From Sporothrix humicola (taxonomy: Eukaryota > Ascomycota > Sordariomycetes > Ophiostomatales > Ophiostomataceae): a stretch of 64,000 bases of DNA. The stretch is from positions 620,001-684,000 of the forward strand of contig WNYE01000004.1 in assembly GCA_021396245.1 (NCBI GenBank), written 5' to 3'. The notes under the pieces were generated by a model. The model was not told the DNA's origin. It did not search any database and was given only the letters and a program-made list of their open reading frames with translations. The stretch's first letter is position 1. Every line of letters begins with the position of its first letter. This document shows, in pieces, positions 23,092 to 34,490 of this stretch. Position numbers and translations under genes: made by a program.

Positions 23092-24105
23092 ATGACGACA
23101 ATGCGGGCAGTTGACGTCAAGGGCGGCTCCGGCCACGCCGATGCTCTCTTCATCAACGACCAGACGCCCAAACCGACGGCCAAGAACTGCGAGGCGATTG
23201 TCAAGGTCAAGGCGTTCGGGCTCAATCGCATGGACCTGCTGCAGCGCGAGGGCAAGTACCCGCTTGGCCCGCGGATTCCCAAGACGATGGGCGTCGAGTT
23301 TAGCGGCACGGTCGAGTCGTTTGGCGGCGACCAGACGAGCGGGTTCAAGGTCGGTGACGAGGTTTTCGGGCTGGCCTACGGCGGTGCTTACGCGGAATAC
23401 CTGGCCGTCTCGGTGCGCATGCTCGTCCACAAGCCGTCGTTCCTGTCGTGGGAACAGGCGGCGGCCATCCCCGAAAACTGGATCACGGCGCTGCAGGCAC
23501 TGCACGAGGTGGGCGGGTTCCGGGGCGACCTGGGCCAGTCGGCGCTGTGGCACGCGGGCGCGTCCGGTGTGAGCATTGCCGGCATTCAACTCTCCAAGCT
23601 GGCGGGCGCGTCGGCAGTGTACGCCACGGCAGGCACCGACGAAAAGTGCTCGTTCCTGGTCAACGAGCTCGGCGCCACGGCCGCCTTCAACTACAAGACG
23701 TCCAACTGGGCCGACAAGGTTCTGGAGGCCACCGACAAGAAGGGCGCCAATTTCATTGTGGACTACATTGGCGCCAGCTACTTCCAGCAGAACCTGGACG
23801 CCGCAGCGCTGGACGCGCACATTGTGGTGCTGGCGCTCATGGGCGGTGCCGTGCTGCCAGACAAGATCAACATTAGTGCGATCCTGCGCAAGCGGCTGCG
23901 GATCGAGGGCAGCGGCCTGCGGAGTCGCGAGCCGGAGTACCAGGAGAAGCTGCGGGACAGACTCACAGACGTTCTGCCGCACTTTGAGACGGGCGAACTC
24001 AAGCTCTACGTGGACAAGGTGCTGCCGTGGGAGCAGATCCGGGAGGCGCACGAGTACATGGAGAAGAACGTGTCGATGGGCAAGATTGTGTGCACCATCG
24101 GTTGA
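23092..24105 (+). CDS. PIG3-like NAD(P)H:quinone oxidoreductase (medium-chain dehydrogenase/reductase)
   Basis: The 337-residue, intron-free product belongs to the zinc-free quinone oxidoreductase branch of the medium-chain reductases and most resembles human PIG3 (TP53I3). It would reduce quinones or similar carbonyls with NADPH. Visible family features are the GroES-like N-terminal fold with LNRMDLLQREGKYP (44-57), AAAIPENWITA (123-133), the cofactor loop HAGASGVSIAGIQL (154-167), the FNYK segment (199-202), the VDYIGASY segment (223-230) and the C-terminal AHEYMEKNVSMGKIV (319-333). The zinc ligands of true alcohol dehydrogenases are absent. The ATG at 23092 has A at -3 and sits just before the first conserved strand. 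The frame is open upstream to at least an ATG at 22732, but that stretch looks like leader. The dienelactone hydrolase gene converges on it with a 265-base gap. Confidence 0.93.
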   Translation: MTTMRAVDVKGGSGHADALFINDQTPKPTAKNCEAIVKVKAFGLNRMDLLQREGKYPLGPRIPKTMGVEFSGTVESFGGDQTSGFKVGDEVFGLAYGGAYAEYLAVSVRMLVHKPSFLSWEQAAAIPENWITALQALHEVGGFRGDLGQSALWHAGASGVSIAGIQLSKLAGASAVYATAGTDEKCSFLVNELGATAAFNYKTSNWADKVLEATDKKGANFIVDYIGASYFQQNLDAAALDAHIVVLALMGGAVLPDKINISAILRKRLRIEGSGLRSREPEYQEKLRDRLTDVLPHFETGELKLYVDKVLPWEQIREAHEYMEKNVSMGKIVCTIG

Positions 24106-24370
24106 GAGGGTTGGTGTGAAGTGTTGGTTTCATTGCGTTGGTCGACACATGGCAATAGGACATGGGGCATAGGACATGATAAATGAATACAGACCCGAAC
24201 TCGAGAACTAAAATAAAATACAATACAAAGACAAGAAGAACAAAACAAAGACAGACCCATTGCAAAAAAGAGCTTCCATAACCATAAACGCCACTGCTGT
24301 TGTCATCATCCATTCCTGTTCACGTTGAGACCAGCTCTTTTCTCGTGTACGACGTACTCCCCTCCCTCCC

Positions 24371-25486
24371 CTAATGAGCATTCAGCCACTTAAGCATCTG
24401 CTCAAAGGCCGTCGCCTGGGCCTCCTTGATGTTAGCGTCGGCGTAGTCGCCCACGACGGCGAACCCGTGCGGCACGTCTGGGTAGACCTGGACTTCGTGC
24501 TCCACGTTATGCTGCGCCAGGTAGTCCTCGCCGGCCGTCCGCACCTCGTCGGGGAACAGCGGGTCGCTCTCGACGCAGACCATGCTGATGGGCGCCGACA
24601 GGCCGTGAAAGTCGTCGGGGGACACCAGGGTGGCGTGAGCGAGCACGCCGGCCTTGATGAGGGGGGCGGGTTTGGAGAGGAGGCCGGCCTCCAAATCGGC
24701 AGCGGCAGCATCGGGTGTGGCAGTCGTAGCAGTCGTACCAGCGCCAGCGGCTCCCGTAGTCGTAGTCGTAGTCGTGGCCGCCGCAGGACCCTGCGCATCA
24801 TACTGGCTTGCCTTCTCGCCCGCCAGCAACAGCACGTACCGACCGCCAAAACAGTATCCCACCGCATACACGCCGTCGCCCCGCGCCACGGCATCGGCAA
24901 ACTCGTCCTTGGCGGCGTCCAGCACCCGGTGCAGCAGCGGCAGCACCTTGCCCTCGGTGTGCCGCGCCAGCCACATGTCGATCATGAAACTCTTGACTGT
25001 TTCGACGGCCTTGGTCTTGAAGAGGTCGAGGAACGATCCGCCGCCCGACTGAGACGCAGCCTCCTGTTCTGCATCCTTGGTGTTCGGGGCCACGTCGCCC
25101 CCAAAGAGGTCGGGCATGACGACGACAAAGCCCTCGTCGGCGTACATGTCCGCCTGGATCTGGTTGTTGGTCGACTGGAGGCCCGTGCCGCCAGTCAGCA
25201 ACAGCAAAAGACGCGCGGGCGCGTGCGGGTAGCCGCTGGGTTTGACGACGTAGGTGTCGACGTCGCCGAGTTTGCGGATCTCGCCGGCCGGGACGCGGCC
25301 CTGGGGCGTCGGGCGGTCGGTGACGCAATCGTCGCACATTTTGGGCTGGGCAGGGTCGGTGGATGTGGCTGTCGAGGGTTCGCCTGCAGCTGCAGCGGCA
25401 GACATCGATGCTGGCGCCGGCGCCGGCGATGCATCTTCGGCTGCATCGCTCTCGGGCGCTCTCGTTGCAATGTCGGCGGCCGTCAT
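24371..25486 (-). CDS. Dienelactone hydrolase family protein
   Basis: The 371-residue alpha/beta-hydrolase has the dienelactone hydrolase arrangement. The nucleophile Cys212 lies in GYCFGG (210-215), the likely acidic residue is Asp308 in ESDPLFPDE, and His340 lies in VPHGFAV. The CDDC motif near residue 51, typical of fungal members, and VVVMPDLFGGD (121-131) also match. Compared with the usual 240-290 residues it has two extras: an Ala/Ser/Pro-rich N-terminus (1-48) and a Thr/Ala/Gly-rich insert at 235-268, encoded in part by a short CGTAGT repeat. Hydrolysis of dienelactones or other lactone/ester intermediates of aromatic degradation is the family activity; the true substrate is unknown. 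The start is well supported (ACC before ATG). No organelle signal is evident. It is convergent with the quinone oxidoreductase gene. Confidence 0.93.
   Translation of the reverse strand: MTAADIATRAPESDAAEDASPAPAPASMSAAAAAGEPSTATSTDPAQPKMCDDCVTDRPTPQGRVPAGEIRKLGDVDTYVVKPSGYPHAPARLLLLLTGGTGLQSTNNQIQADMYADEGFVVVMPDLFGGDVAPNTKDAEQEAASQSGGGSFLDLFKTKAVETVKSFMIDMWLARHTEGKVLPLLHRVLDAAKDEFADAVARGDGVYAVGYCFGGRYVLLLAGEKASQYDAQGPAAATTTTTTTGAAGAGTTATTATPDAAAADLEAGLLSKPAPLIKAGVLAHATLVSPDDFHGLSAPISMVCVESDPLFPDEVRTAGEDYLAQHNVEHEVQVYPDVPHGFAVVGDYADANIKEAQATAFEQMLKWLNAH
24755..24775. repeat. CGTAGT repeat inside the dienelactone hydrolase gene
   Basis: Three copies of CGTAGT plus a partial fourth encode the poly-Thr run at about residues 238-244 of the hydrolase. 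The repeat lies in an insert that most family members lack, so it probably arose by slippage in a surface loop. Confidence 0.7.
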
Positions 25487-25889
25487 GGTGTCTCTTGTTT
25501 GCGGCGTGTTGACTTGTTAGTTGTGGACGGAGAGTCGTAGTGTGAGTGTGACGTCGTGTGTTGTATGTTGTAGTTGTGGGGTATTAGGTGTGTCGGCCGC
25601 TAATATTCGCGACTGCCGCTTTGGGAGGATCTTGTCGGTGTGTCAATGGCAAGCCAACGCAGAGTCAATTCACGTCGCACAGTGATTGAAGAGCAGAGCT
25701 TTGAGGTTGGAGCTAAGTTGTATTACACTGGCAGTGTCTGTCCAGCAATGGTAATGATGAATTGTATCTATGAATGTCAGAGCTGGCCACAGCTTGGCCG
25801 AGACGCGGGGTCAGTCTGAACCAGCGCGGGTTGGCACTGTAGCTGCACGGTATAATCGGGCTATGGGCCAGTAGGAATACAGTGCTAAG
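25487..25889. other. Spacer between two minus-strand genes
   Basis: About 400 bases hold the promoter of the dienelactone hydrolase gene (next to 25487) and the 3' end of the F-box-like gene (near 25889). I see no further gene and no clear TATA box. Confidence 0.5.
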
Positions 25890-28157
25890 TTACAGTGCAA
25901 ATATATCCTCCCAATGCACTTCGCATTTCCACGGTTTGTTTGTAAACAATATCAACTCCTTTGTCGTTTCACCAATCTTTCCGCTCTCGCTAATCAAAAA
26001 ATCCAGGCCGTCTTCTTCTGTCACGGTGCGCACCCTGTCGAATTTCATTTCATTCGTCGATGGTCCTCTCCCGCGGTCTGAGGGCTCGTGATCCCCCACT
26101 CCGTCATCTTCGTCATCGCCGTCTTCTTCATCGTTGCCGTCTTCTCCTTCGCCGCCGTCCTCTACTTCACTGCCGTCCTCTTGATCACCGCCGCTCTCTT
26201 GATCACCGCCGCTCTGTTGATCACCGCCGTCCTCTTGATCATCGCTGTCCTCTTCATCTTCGTCACTCAAAAAGACATTTGCGTGGTCGATAGGACAAGA
26301 CATGTCCTCAAACAAGCTTACTAGTGATGGGTGCCCAACAAACAGCTCCTCTTTGTGTTTGAGATGTTTGAAGATGGATGCCGTCCCGGGATGCTCGTCC
26401 GGTTTGAGCCGGATGTGTCGGACACGGATAGTCATTGGGCGGACGAAATCGTAAGCTTTGTCTTTATCTGTCCGATTTTGGAATATGGCGCAAGCGAGAA
26501 ATTCAAGCCAATCTTGCTTTTCAAAAAAGGGCTCATCGATGGGATCGGTAAGGTCACTTTCCAGCATCGTGTACATGGTGACACATGTCTGGTTCAAGTC
26601 AATCTTTTTTTCCTCGATGCGGTCCCGTTCGAATCGAAATAAACGGCTGTCGCCGTCTTCGTTGCAGACTATCTCCAGACACTCGAGACGCGGCATGTTT
26701 TTGACCGCTTTGGCAGCCTGTGTAAGGACCCCGGCAGTCCCGCGTCTCGACAGTCTGCATGACGAGAGTGTCAAGAGCCGTAGGTTTGGCCAGCAGGGAG
26801 GAGGCGAAAGCGATTCTTGTACAGGCTTGTCCGCTGAGAGCGCACCAAGTTGTTGCTCCGGCACTTGCGTAGATTCAACATCCCTGCTTCCATGTTGAGG
26901 TTCCTGGCTGGTGTTGTCAGTCTCAAGGTCCCCGTTGTTTGCCAGGACCTTGAGAAGGTAGAGGCCTTCAATGGCAAAAACGAGATGCAACTCTTCGAGA
27001 TGAGGCGTTGCCTGGACAAAATTCACAGCGAACTTCAGGCCTCGATCTCGGTCCGGATGCTAGCAAAATAGAGAAGCGGTTCTATTTTCGTTGGGATCGC
27101 CGCTGATTCTGGCGTTAAGGTCTCTGCCGAGGAGTCTTTTACAAAAGTCGCAGGAAAGAGACAGCCTCTTCACAGGCGGCAGCCCTCGTTTTGCACGCTC
27201 TGTAAACAAAGCGAGCAGGAAACCTCCAAAGGCCAGCTCGTGCCCCAGATTTCGCTCTGCCCACCACCATGGCTCGTACTTGAGGCATTCAAGCTTCGGA
27301 AGTGCCAGTAGCATCGGCAGCAGCAACTCATCAGCTATTATCGCCTTCTCGTACTCGTGCGGAACAATAAACCGCCGAACACAATGGACCGCCCTCAAAT
27401 GATCCAGCCTGATGTCTTTGAAAGCTGGCCCCCAGAAACGAAGCTTGACGAGGTAGCAATTTTGTCCGGGCACTTCAACGCGGGGCTTGTGCTCTTTGAT
27501 CCACTTGTTGACGGAGGCGAGGCGACTCCAGGTACGGGCAAATAGATCCTCTTGGGGCACGGCGACGGGTGGGATGCTTATGCTGTCATCAAGCACGCTC
27601 AGCTCCAGCGTGACAGCTTTGGCGTTGTCATGGTCCGGCCAGCCCGCTAGTACATTGTACAAGGCTCCAATATACTCCGAGGGGAGCTGCCGCTCGTAGT
27701 ATTCACCGCTTCCCACCGTGTCTGCTCTCTTGGTAACAAAACACAAGTGTACCCATTCTAGATACTCTTGACGCCGCCGCGAGGCAAAGACTGAGTCGAA
27801 TACCGCAACCTCGTCGTTTTCTTCGCTACGTTCGATGCTCAGATCGATGTCCAGCGTGATGCGTCGAAAAGCGAAAGGTTCAAAAACGGCCTGCCATTGC
27901 TTGTTGATAGCCGCACAACTTGCGAGGTCTTTGGAAATGCCACTGTACTTGTCGGCCCACTTCGGTTTTTCATATTCGCGGCTGCGGTCTTCGGCCCCGT
28001 TGCCAATTTGCATCAGCTTTTTGTAAATATCGTCCTTTCGGGCTCGTATGATGTTGTGGATTTTTCTTATGACGTCGTCGGAACCAGGAATGGGTGCCCC
28101 CCCGGGTTGTGCTCCTTGAGGGCCATCTGTGCCTGGATCTTCGCTGTTGGAGGCCAT
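25890..28157 (-). CDS. F-box-like/leucine-rich fungal protein with an in-frame TAG (intron, nonsense or pseudogene)
   Basis: From the ATG at 28157 the frame is open for 365 codons to a TAG at 27062-27060. The same frame then continues open for about 389 codons to 25890. The N-terminal half has an F-box-like stretch (about 78-104, ASCAAINKQWQAVFEPFAFRRITLDI) followed by segments common in the large fungal F-box-like families, possibly of the DUF6546 type. The second half continues the leucine-rich pattern (PHLEELHL, WPNLRLLTLSSC, MPRLECLEIV) and ends with a long Asp/Glu/Gly-rich tail, so the two halves belong together. The TAG could be removed by splicing (for example GTGAAG at 27173 to TAG at 27060, 114 nt, phase 0), but the donor is poor and the skipped bases read like protein. 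A nonsense mutation or a base error is equally possible. The role could be a ubiquitin-ligase adaptor. Confidence 0.6.
26181..26252. repeat. 18-bp coding minisatellite (GGDQ repeat)
   Basis: Four tandem 18-bp units beginning TTGATCA (starts at 26181, 26199, 26217 and 26235) encode a six-residue unit such as GGDQES or GGDQQS on the minus strand. They sit inside the acidic tail of the F-box-like gene, where the surrounding DNA (26090-26270) is also repetitive GAA/GAC-type codons. Confidence 0.85.
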
Positions 28158-31000
28158 TTATATGGATATTGGAAAATGTTAGTGACAATGAAGTTGGTCT
28201 GATTGGCGTTTTGTTGAGAAGCTGCGTGATTGAGGCGTGACACTTAATGGAGATAGGTAATGACGATATTGATATCAAAGTCGAGTAGTGAAATGGGGTA
28301 GTTAATGATAGCGTGGCAGATGTAGACATGTAGATGATGTGACACAATAGTTAATGAAGAAGATGAAGCAGATCTAGTGCGATTCCAATTGGGGGAGGCC
28401 ATAAAAAATCCAGGGGCTTGTTTACATTTCCACATGGCGCTGAGTAAGGCAAGTGCGAACGACATATGTCGTAGTGTGTTCTGTTCTCTTTCTGTTTTGG
28501 GAAACAACGCGACCCCGCCAACCATGTGTTGACATGAATGACTTCCTTCCTTGTAAGGAAGTTTGCCCTTCGCTCCTGCACTTCGTCAAGCCATGCCTCT
28601 TGATATGGCAACCACGGAATCGAGTTATCACGCGAACCAGCAAACAAACTCAGTCGAGCCCCTTTATGCCATCCATAGCTCAACTACACTGTATGATACT
28701 GGTGGTTTTCAATTGAGTCAGACGTGGCTTTGTCCCACCGATGTTCAAGATGTCAATGCTCACGACATTGCCATTGGATGATATTACAAGAAGCATGAAC
28801 AGCAATGCCAGTAATCGCCCATTTGCATATCCATTAAGAAATAAACGCAAAGCCGGCTCTACCATATATTTTGTTGAATTGTGCGTCCCGTTATGCTTAT
28901 TTTGAAACCGGCCGATGTGTGCGGGCGCAATTCAACCTTACGTCCTGTCCCCGGATTGCCATTGCCTTCCCGGCGGCGATCAATCATGCACACCATAGCA
29001 CATCACGACAACCATAAATTCCCAATTCTGAATGGCAATATATGATCTACAGACTATATATGCACTCATGTTTATGTGCACATAATTTTCGATCCCTTTT
29101 TGATGGTGTTGTGATCTATTTAGCTGATGTGGCTGTTTTAGCAGTGCATCACATCGACCATCCTGAGATGTTTTTACAGCCATTTATTATACCTTTAGAC
29201 TGCCAATTTTAATTGTTTTGAAGTAGAGCTTTCCTTTTTTTTAATTGGCTTGGGCTCACAGTATTTCCTGTTCCTTTTTATTTAATTTTTTACTTTTTAT
29301 TTTATTTTATATGTTTTTTTTTTCAATACTGTTTTTATAAATCAAGATTATTTATTTCAAACATGTAGAATATGTTCCAAAAGGATGCAACAAAGTACAG
29401 CTTCATATCCACACCGTCATAACTGCTAGAAGAAACAACACGCAGTGACCTAGACAAAGTCCTCATAGTCATGAGATGCCCAGAAGACAGACAAAGAGAT
29501 GGTCGAACCCATCTTTAACGTTTTCTTCATGACTTCAAGATCCACGATATACGCTCGACTTAGGTTAAAAAGGTTACGAACTAACTACACCACTGTTGAG
29601 GGCGATGGAAGGGACAGAGGTGATAAGATGCGGCCTTGCTGCCACTAAATAGAGCTTTGATAACACATGTTCTTGGAAGTTGACTCCTGTTCATGCAGCC
29701 CACTGTTGCTTCGAGCTTGCCACGTCAACAATTTCCCCAGCCAAAGGTGCATGATTGTGCACACTCCGAGCAGAATACTAGATGTTCTGCTTGTGAAAGT
29801 GCAGCCAAAAAAGGCTGCATTGATGCTGCAAGATGCTGTCAAGTGTTGCCGCCGTCGCCGCCGCATGCCGGCACAATGCGGGCCGCCCGCGATCACTTGC
29901 AGGAGGTTGAGAAGGAGGCAGGCAGGCCAGCAAGCCCAGACTAGACTGATGGTCTCCATCTGGCCCTCCACCTCGCTACGACCATACGACGCGCGACACA
30001 ACTGCATGCGCGCACGTATCTCACATGTACATATACAGATACAGACACCTGGGGAGACTGGGTGTTCATTTTGCCGCCGAGCTTCCCAAAGCTCCCCTCA
30101 GCTTTGCCCCCAGCTTCCTCTCCTGGTCAGTCATGGGCAGGGTTGAGGAGAAGGAGGGGGAAAGATGGATGGGGAGGGGACAAGGACGGACAAGGTTTGA
30201 TCTTGCAACCGTCTGTTCTCTGCTTGTGCATCTTGCTTCCCTTTCTTTCTTTCTTCCTCCCGCACTTTGGCCTTTCCTGGAGTTGTGCATATCTTCAATC
30301 CCTACTTCGTTAAGGCCCATGCTCATGTAGCTTCATCGTGCATGTGCATAAGGCGAGCGGCTCCCAGGTCTTTTGCATATTTACTGGTAGCCCTTTCAAA
30401 AGCACGGCATCCTTTGTATCAACAAAAGACATTTACTACTCCCCTGTTTTCTTTTACACTCACTTTACGAAAACGGCGACTTTGCAAAAACACCGTTGTA
30501 TCCGCTTCTCGTCAAGAGACGAGAGATATTTGGAACATTTGGAAACGAAGGGAGAAGGGTGATGCCCTGTCGAGCCTGGCTCCCCTGTGATCCTTTCTCC
30601 AATGAGCCCACCAAAGTATATCTACTTGTATCTTTCCTTCCCTGTCCCCTTGACTGATGTCGAAATCAAGGTTGCGTCGTTCTTTTGCCAGAAGAAGAAA
30701 GTGGCCGAAGCGTGAGTGAGAGAGAGAGAGAGAGAGAAAGATAGAGCCATGCACGAAAGAAGACAAAAACACCGCAAGCAAGTCCCCCCTCCCCTCTTCT
30801 TTTCTCTCCCCCGATGTTACCCTCGTGAAGACAGGGGGTCTTTCGTGAGGAGGGAGAGGAGAAAAGGCTCGGAGGGATGTCGATGACTGGACCTCGGAGA
30901 TGGAGAGGTCTTTCGAAGGATGCTGAGTTGTTGTGTTGGTGATGCCTCCCTTTTCATACCACACAACCTGTGATGAGTGTTGACATTGCTTACTCCTGGT
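28158..31000. other. Gene-free block 1 of the region upstream of stuA
   Basis: The first few hundred bases should contain the promoter of the F-box-like gene. At about 28780-29420 the DNA is markedly A/T-rich with many T runs. No open frame resembles a protein. A (GA)10 microsatellite is at 30718-30737. Confidence 0.45.
30718..30737. repeat. (GA)10 microsatellite
   Basis: Ten uninterrupted GA units in non-coding DNA. Confidence 0.95.
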
Positions 31001-31501
31001 GTCTATCACAACAATAATTCTATTTGCACCCTGAAAAGTATTGACGGCTGTTTCGTCGTGTTTGTCGATGCATTTGAACTCGAAAGCCCATGCATATGTC
31101 CACTGGGGCTCACTGGGGCTGATGCTCTCTGCTCTGTCTGTGACCCCACCACAGCCTGACCACCCACTAAAAAAACAACCCCTGTGCCCTGTTGGAAGCG
31201 CTGCGGTCCGCCCTGGGCATGCACAAAATGTGCCGGGGGACTGCTAAGAGAAGGTAAAAAGGGTAAAATGGGAGGGGGGAATGGAGGGGAAAGAGGGAAA
31301 ACAGAGATGGAGTGGGATCTCTGGCTGCAGGACGGGTATGTATGTACGTTGCAGATGCTGGTGATCTCCCCTGCAGTGCAGTGGCAGGCATTTTTTGATA
31401 TTATGGGGGACAGGCAGGAGACAGGCTGAAGCTTAAGCCTGGCAGTAGCTGTATGTATGGCGGGCCGGTGCTGTGTGGCGGGGATGGTGGGCAGGTTTTG
31501 G

Positions 31502-31657
31502 GTGCATTGGGTGCATTTGGATGCGTTTTTGTGCATTCGAGTGCATTCTGGTGGCCTGGAGTGCAGCTTGAGTGCATGCTGGAGTGCATCTGGTGCAGTT
31601 CTGGTGCAGTCTTGGTGCAAAATCGTGCATATTCCATCGGGTTCCCGAATGGTGCAT
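31502..31657. repeat. GTGCA-rich degenerate repeat array
   Basis: Twelve GTGCA pentamers occur in about 155 bases, mostly as GGTGCAT or GAGTGCA with 10-15 base spacing. The same motif makes up the smaller array near 9530. On the minus strand it gives a TGCAC-rich, Cys/Thr/His-biased open frame that I regard as an artefact. Confidence 0.75.
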
Positions 31658-32292
31658 GCGCGATGTGGCGAACGTTTTTTGTTGCATCCGTTCATGTACA
31701 AGTGAGAAAAGAGGCTCTTTCGACAACCTCTGCATATGCCGTTCTGTTTTTCTGGGACAAGGACAAGGACGATAGTGGCATCTGTCTACGATGCATCTCA
31801 CGACGGACGTCTCCCTGAGAATTCATCAAATCATCGTGAGGAATGGCTACAACGGCAGTCTGCCATGAAACACTGCTCATCACCGGTTGACAGCGCCCTG
31901 CCCACTTTCGGACAGGATCTGTCTTCTTTTGTTCCTTTGTCTCTTTTCGTAACCCACCTGGCCACAGCTATCCCTACCTGTTTGTTGTGCTCATCGAGCT
32001 TGACAAGCAGCTTCAGCAACATCATTCGCTGAACCGTCAATTGAGGACGGAATGGGGATTATTGAGGACCATTAAGATGGGAGGACAAGTCAGAGAGAGT
32101 GGAAGAGGAGAGAGGGGATACGGTGGCGGTGGCGGCCAGCCTGGCTGGGCCGACGTGGATAGGAGACCATGGGACCTTGGCCTTTCGACCTTGAATGGAT
32201 AAGAATTGACCAGTCGATGAGCCTTTTTGTGAGGAGTTGAAATCATGACCAGCCTGGCCCGGGCCCAGGCCCTTGCCATCTTGGCCACCGAG

Positions 32293-32329
32293 GGGGAGGA
32301 GTGAAAAGCTTTTTTCACAACTCCTCCCC
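32293..32329. repeat. Strong inverted repeat (hairpin)
   Basis: GGGGAGGAGT (32293-32302) pairs perfectly with ACTCCTCCCC (32320-32329). Inside it, GAAAA (303-307) pairs with TTTTC (312-316) over a four-base loop, leaving only a three-base bulge. The result is a 15-pair stem. Its function is unknown. Confidence 0.75.
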
Positions 32330-34490
32330 TTGGACTTGGTCCGTTCGAGATAGGAATCAGCTTCCAAGTTTTTCTTGAAGGAGGAGCTGGGGGTGGGAGT
32401 TTGCGCGGAAAGTGTGAGAAACAAAACGACAACGGGAAGCATGGACCACGACAAGAACAAGGATCGCGGACGAGAGAGGGGAAAGGAGAAAAGGAGGCAG
32501 ACTGGCAGGGTTCTTCGTAAGGGAATACAACGGGAGAGCGCAGTTGAACGTTGGTATCATCAGGAAAGACTGAGGCAGGACACGCCGATGACTGCGCCGT
32601 CGCCAACGCCGCGCAAAGAATCGCACGATCTGGCTTCCTTTTCCTTCTATTTTTCTTGTTATATTTTCTCTTTTTCCCATCAAAATTTGTGTGTTCGGCA
32701 CAAACCGTCCAATCAAGTATTTCGCAAGCTCTTTTCTGGGTGTGTGACTTTGAGGTTTTAGTATTTTTTGTGATGTGTGTGAGTGTGAGTGGAGAGAGAA
32801 GCGAAAAAAGAGGCGTCCGTCTGTTGAGGAAAAAAGAAGGTGGCTGGGAAAGTCCGCTCGGAAACCGCATCGCGAAAAACGGCGTAAAAATCGTAAATAG
32901 CGGCGGTTGTGAGGCAAAAAGGTAAGGCGAGGGAAAAGGCTAGATCCCTGTAGAAAATAGAAAAGGAAGGAACTGAAGAGGAGTTGTCCGCTTGTTGCAC
33001 GTCCGGATCACAGTCCAGGATCGCTCATCGAAGCCGTTTTTGCGGTTTTCTTTCTTCTCTTTTTGCGCCTCCCAGCCACCCGCGGTTCCACGTGAAGGGG
33101 GCGTGTGCGGGCGGATTCAAGGCTTGAAGATATCGACAGGGTTTTGAAGAGCCTTTTTTCAGCGTCTTTTTCTCTTTTTCTTTTGCTCACGTATTCGTAT
33201 CAAAAATCCTTACGAGCAACAGGACAGGAGGAGGAACAGATGTCAAGACTTGTGCTCCGTGCTCCCGTCTTCATCCTTTTTGAGACTCTTTTGATATCAC
33301 CTGGCGCACAAACGAACAAGGGAGGATGAATGCTGATGAGAGAGCGACAGGAGAGCAGGAGAAGAGAGCAGGGATTGAATTCCCTTTCTTTCTTTTCCTT
33401 TCCTTTCTTTTGCTTCTTGTGCCCCCTTTGCAAGATGAAAGGGAGAAGATGGAGAGCCGGAACGACGAGGCGAGACAGGGATGAGTCGTTCGCTGAGTCT
33501 TTTCTTCTTCTTCTTGTTCAGGTGACAAGGGGCTTTTCCCGTAGACTGTTGGTTGGCAGAGTCACGGCACTTGTCAATATTATTTTGAAGTTGAAAATGG
33601 TAAAATCAAAAGAAAGAAAATCGTATGTAAACAGAGCCGTTATTATGAAAATCAACGAGTGTCGTTGAAAGTAAACATAGCGGGTGATGAGAACAAAGAA
33701 ACTGTGATGCAAGCGCAAATGCAAGCTCATGTTTCCAATGCCACTGCAGTCACTGCCTGCAGCACAGTTGCATTTGCAGTCCCTTTCACAGCTCCAGCTC
33801 CAGGCCATGCCCTTCCACTGCTTCTTGTCTTCTGAGTCTCTTGTTAGCAGCCATGTATGGATACCCGGCCACTCCAGTTTTCCCTCGTGTGGGGCGGCTG
33901 GAAAAGAGGGGAGGGGGTGTAAACAAGAGCAAAGAGGGACGAGAGGGGGCGTGTTGCTTTAAATAGAGTAAGGCGCGTTTTTTCTTCCCTGTGTGTGGTC
34001 TGTGTGCCCGTGTGTTTTTGTGTGTGTGTGCTGCGTGTGCTGTTCTGGTGTGCTTTGCAGAAGAAGCGGTGTGTGCAAAGAGGGCTAAACCTAAAAGGGC
34101 CTGGGCTAGATATCACGCTAGACGTTGACGTCTTTTCTTGAATCTTGAAGACGGAGACAACGGACAATACGGAGAGTTTTTTGAGGTTTTTGATTTTTCA
34201 AGATTTATGGACAATGAAAGAGTATATCGAAACGGAGGCCCAGTTGAGTTGTGGACATTTGAATACGGAGAGCCTGTGTTGACATCTTCGTTAATGTTGA
34301 TAAGAGGCGTAGATGAAGACAAAGATGGTGATGTTGAATTCAAAATACCCTGGTGTATCAAGTATATCATCTTCACTCGTTGTCAATCTCTCTGTGCTCC
34401 TCGTGCTTTATTCTCATGCTGCTCATGCACTTTTGTGCATCTCTCGTGCATCGCTGCTCCGCAGCTTCTCGCATTTGTTTTGCATGTCCT

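Noticed and set aside
2391..25486. Secondary-metabolite or catabolic gene cluster
   Set aside because: The enzymes are spread over more than 20 kb with long gene-free gaps, and no synthase, transporter or pathway regulator is present.
31006..31701. 231-codon open frame on the minus strand
   Set aside because: Its Cys/Thr/His-rich part is just the translation of the GTGCA repeat array.
32037..32870. 277-codon open frame on the minus strand
   Set aside because: Low-complexity Ser/Pro/Lys composition, no family pattern, spans the hairpin at 32293-32329, and shifted frames are similarly open.
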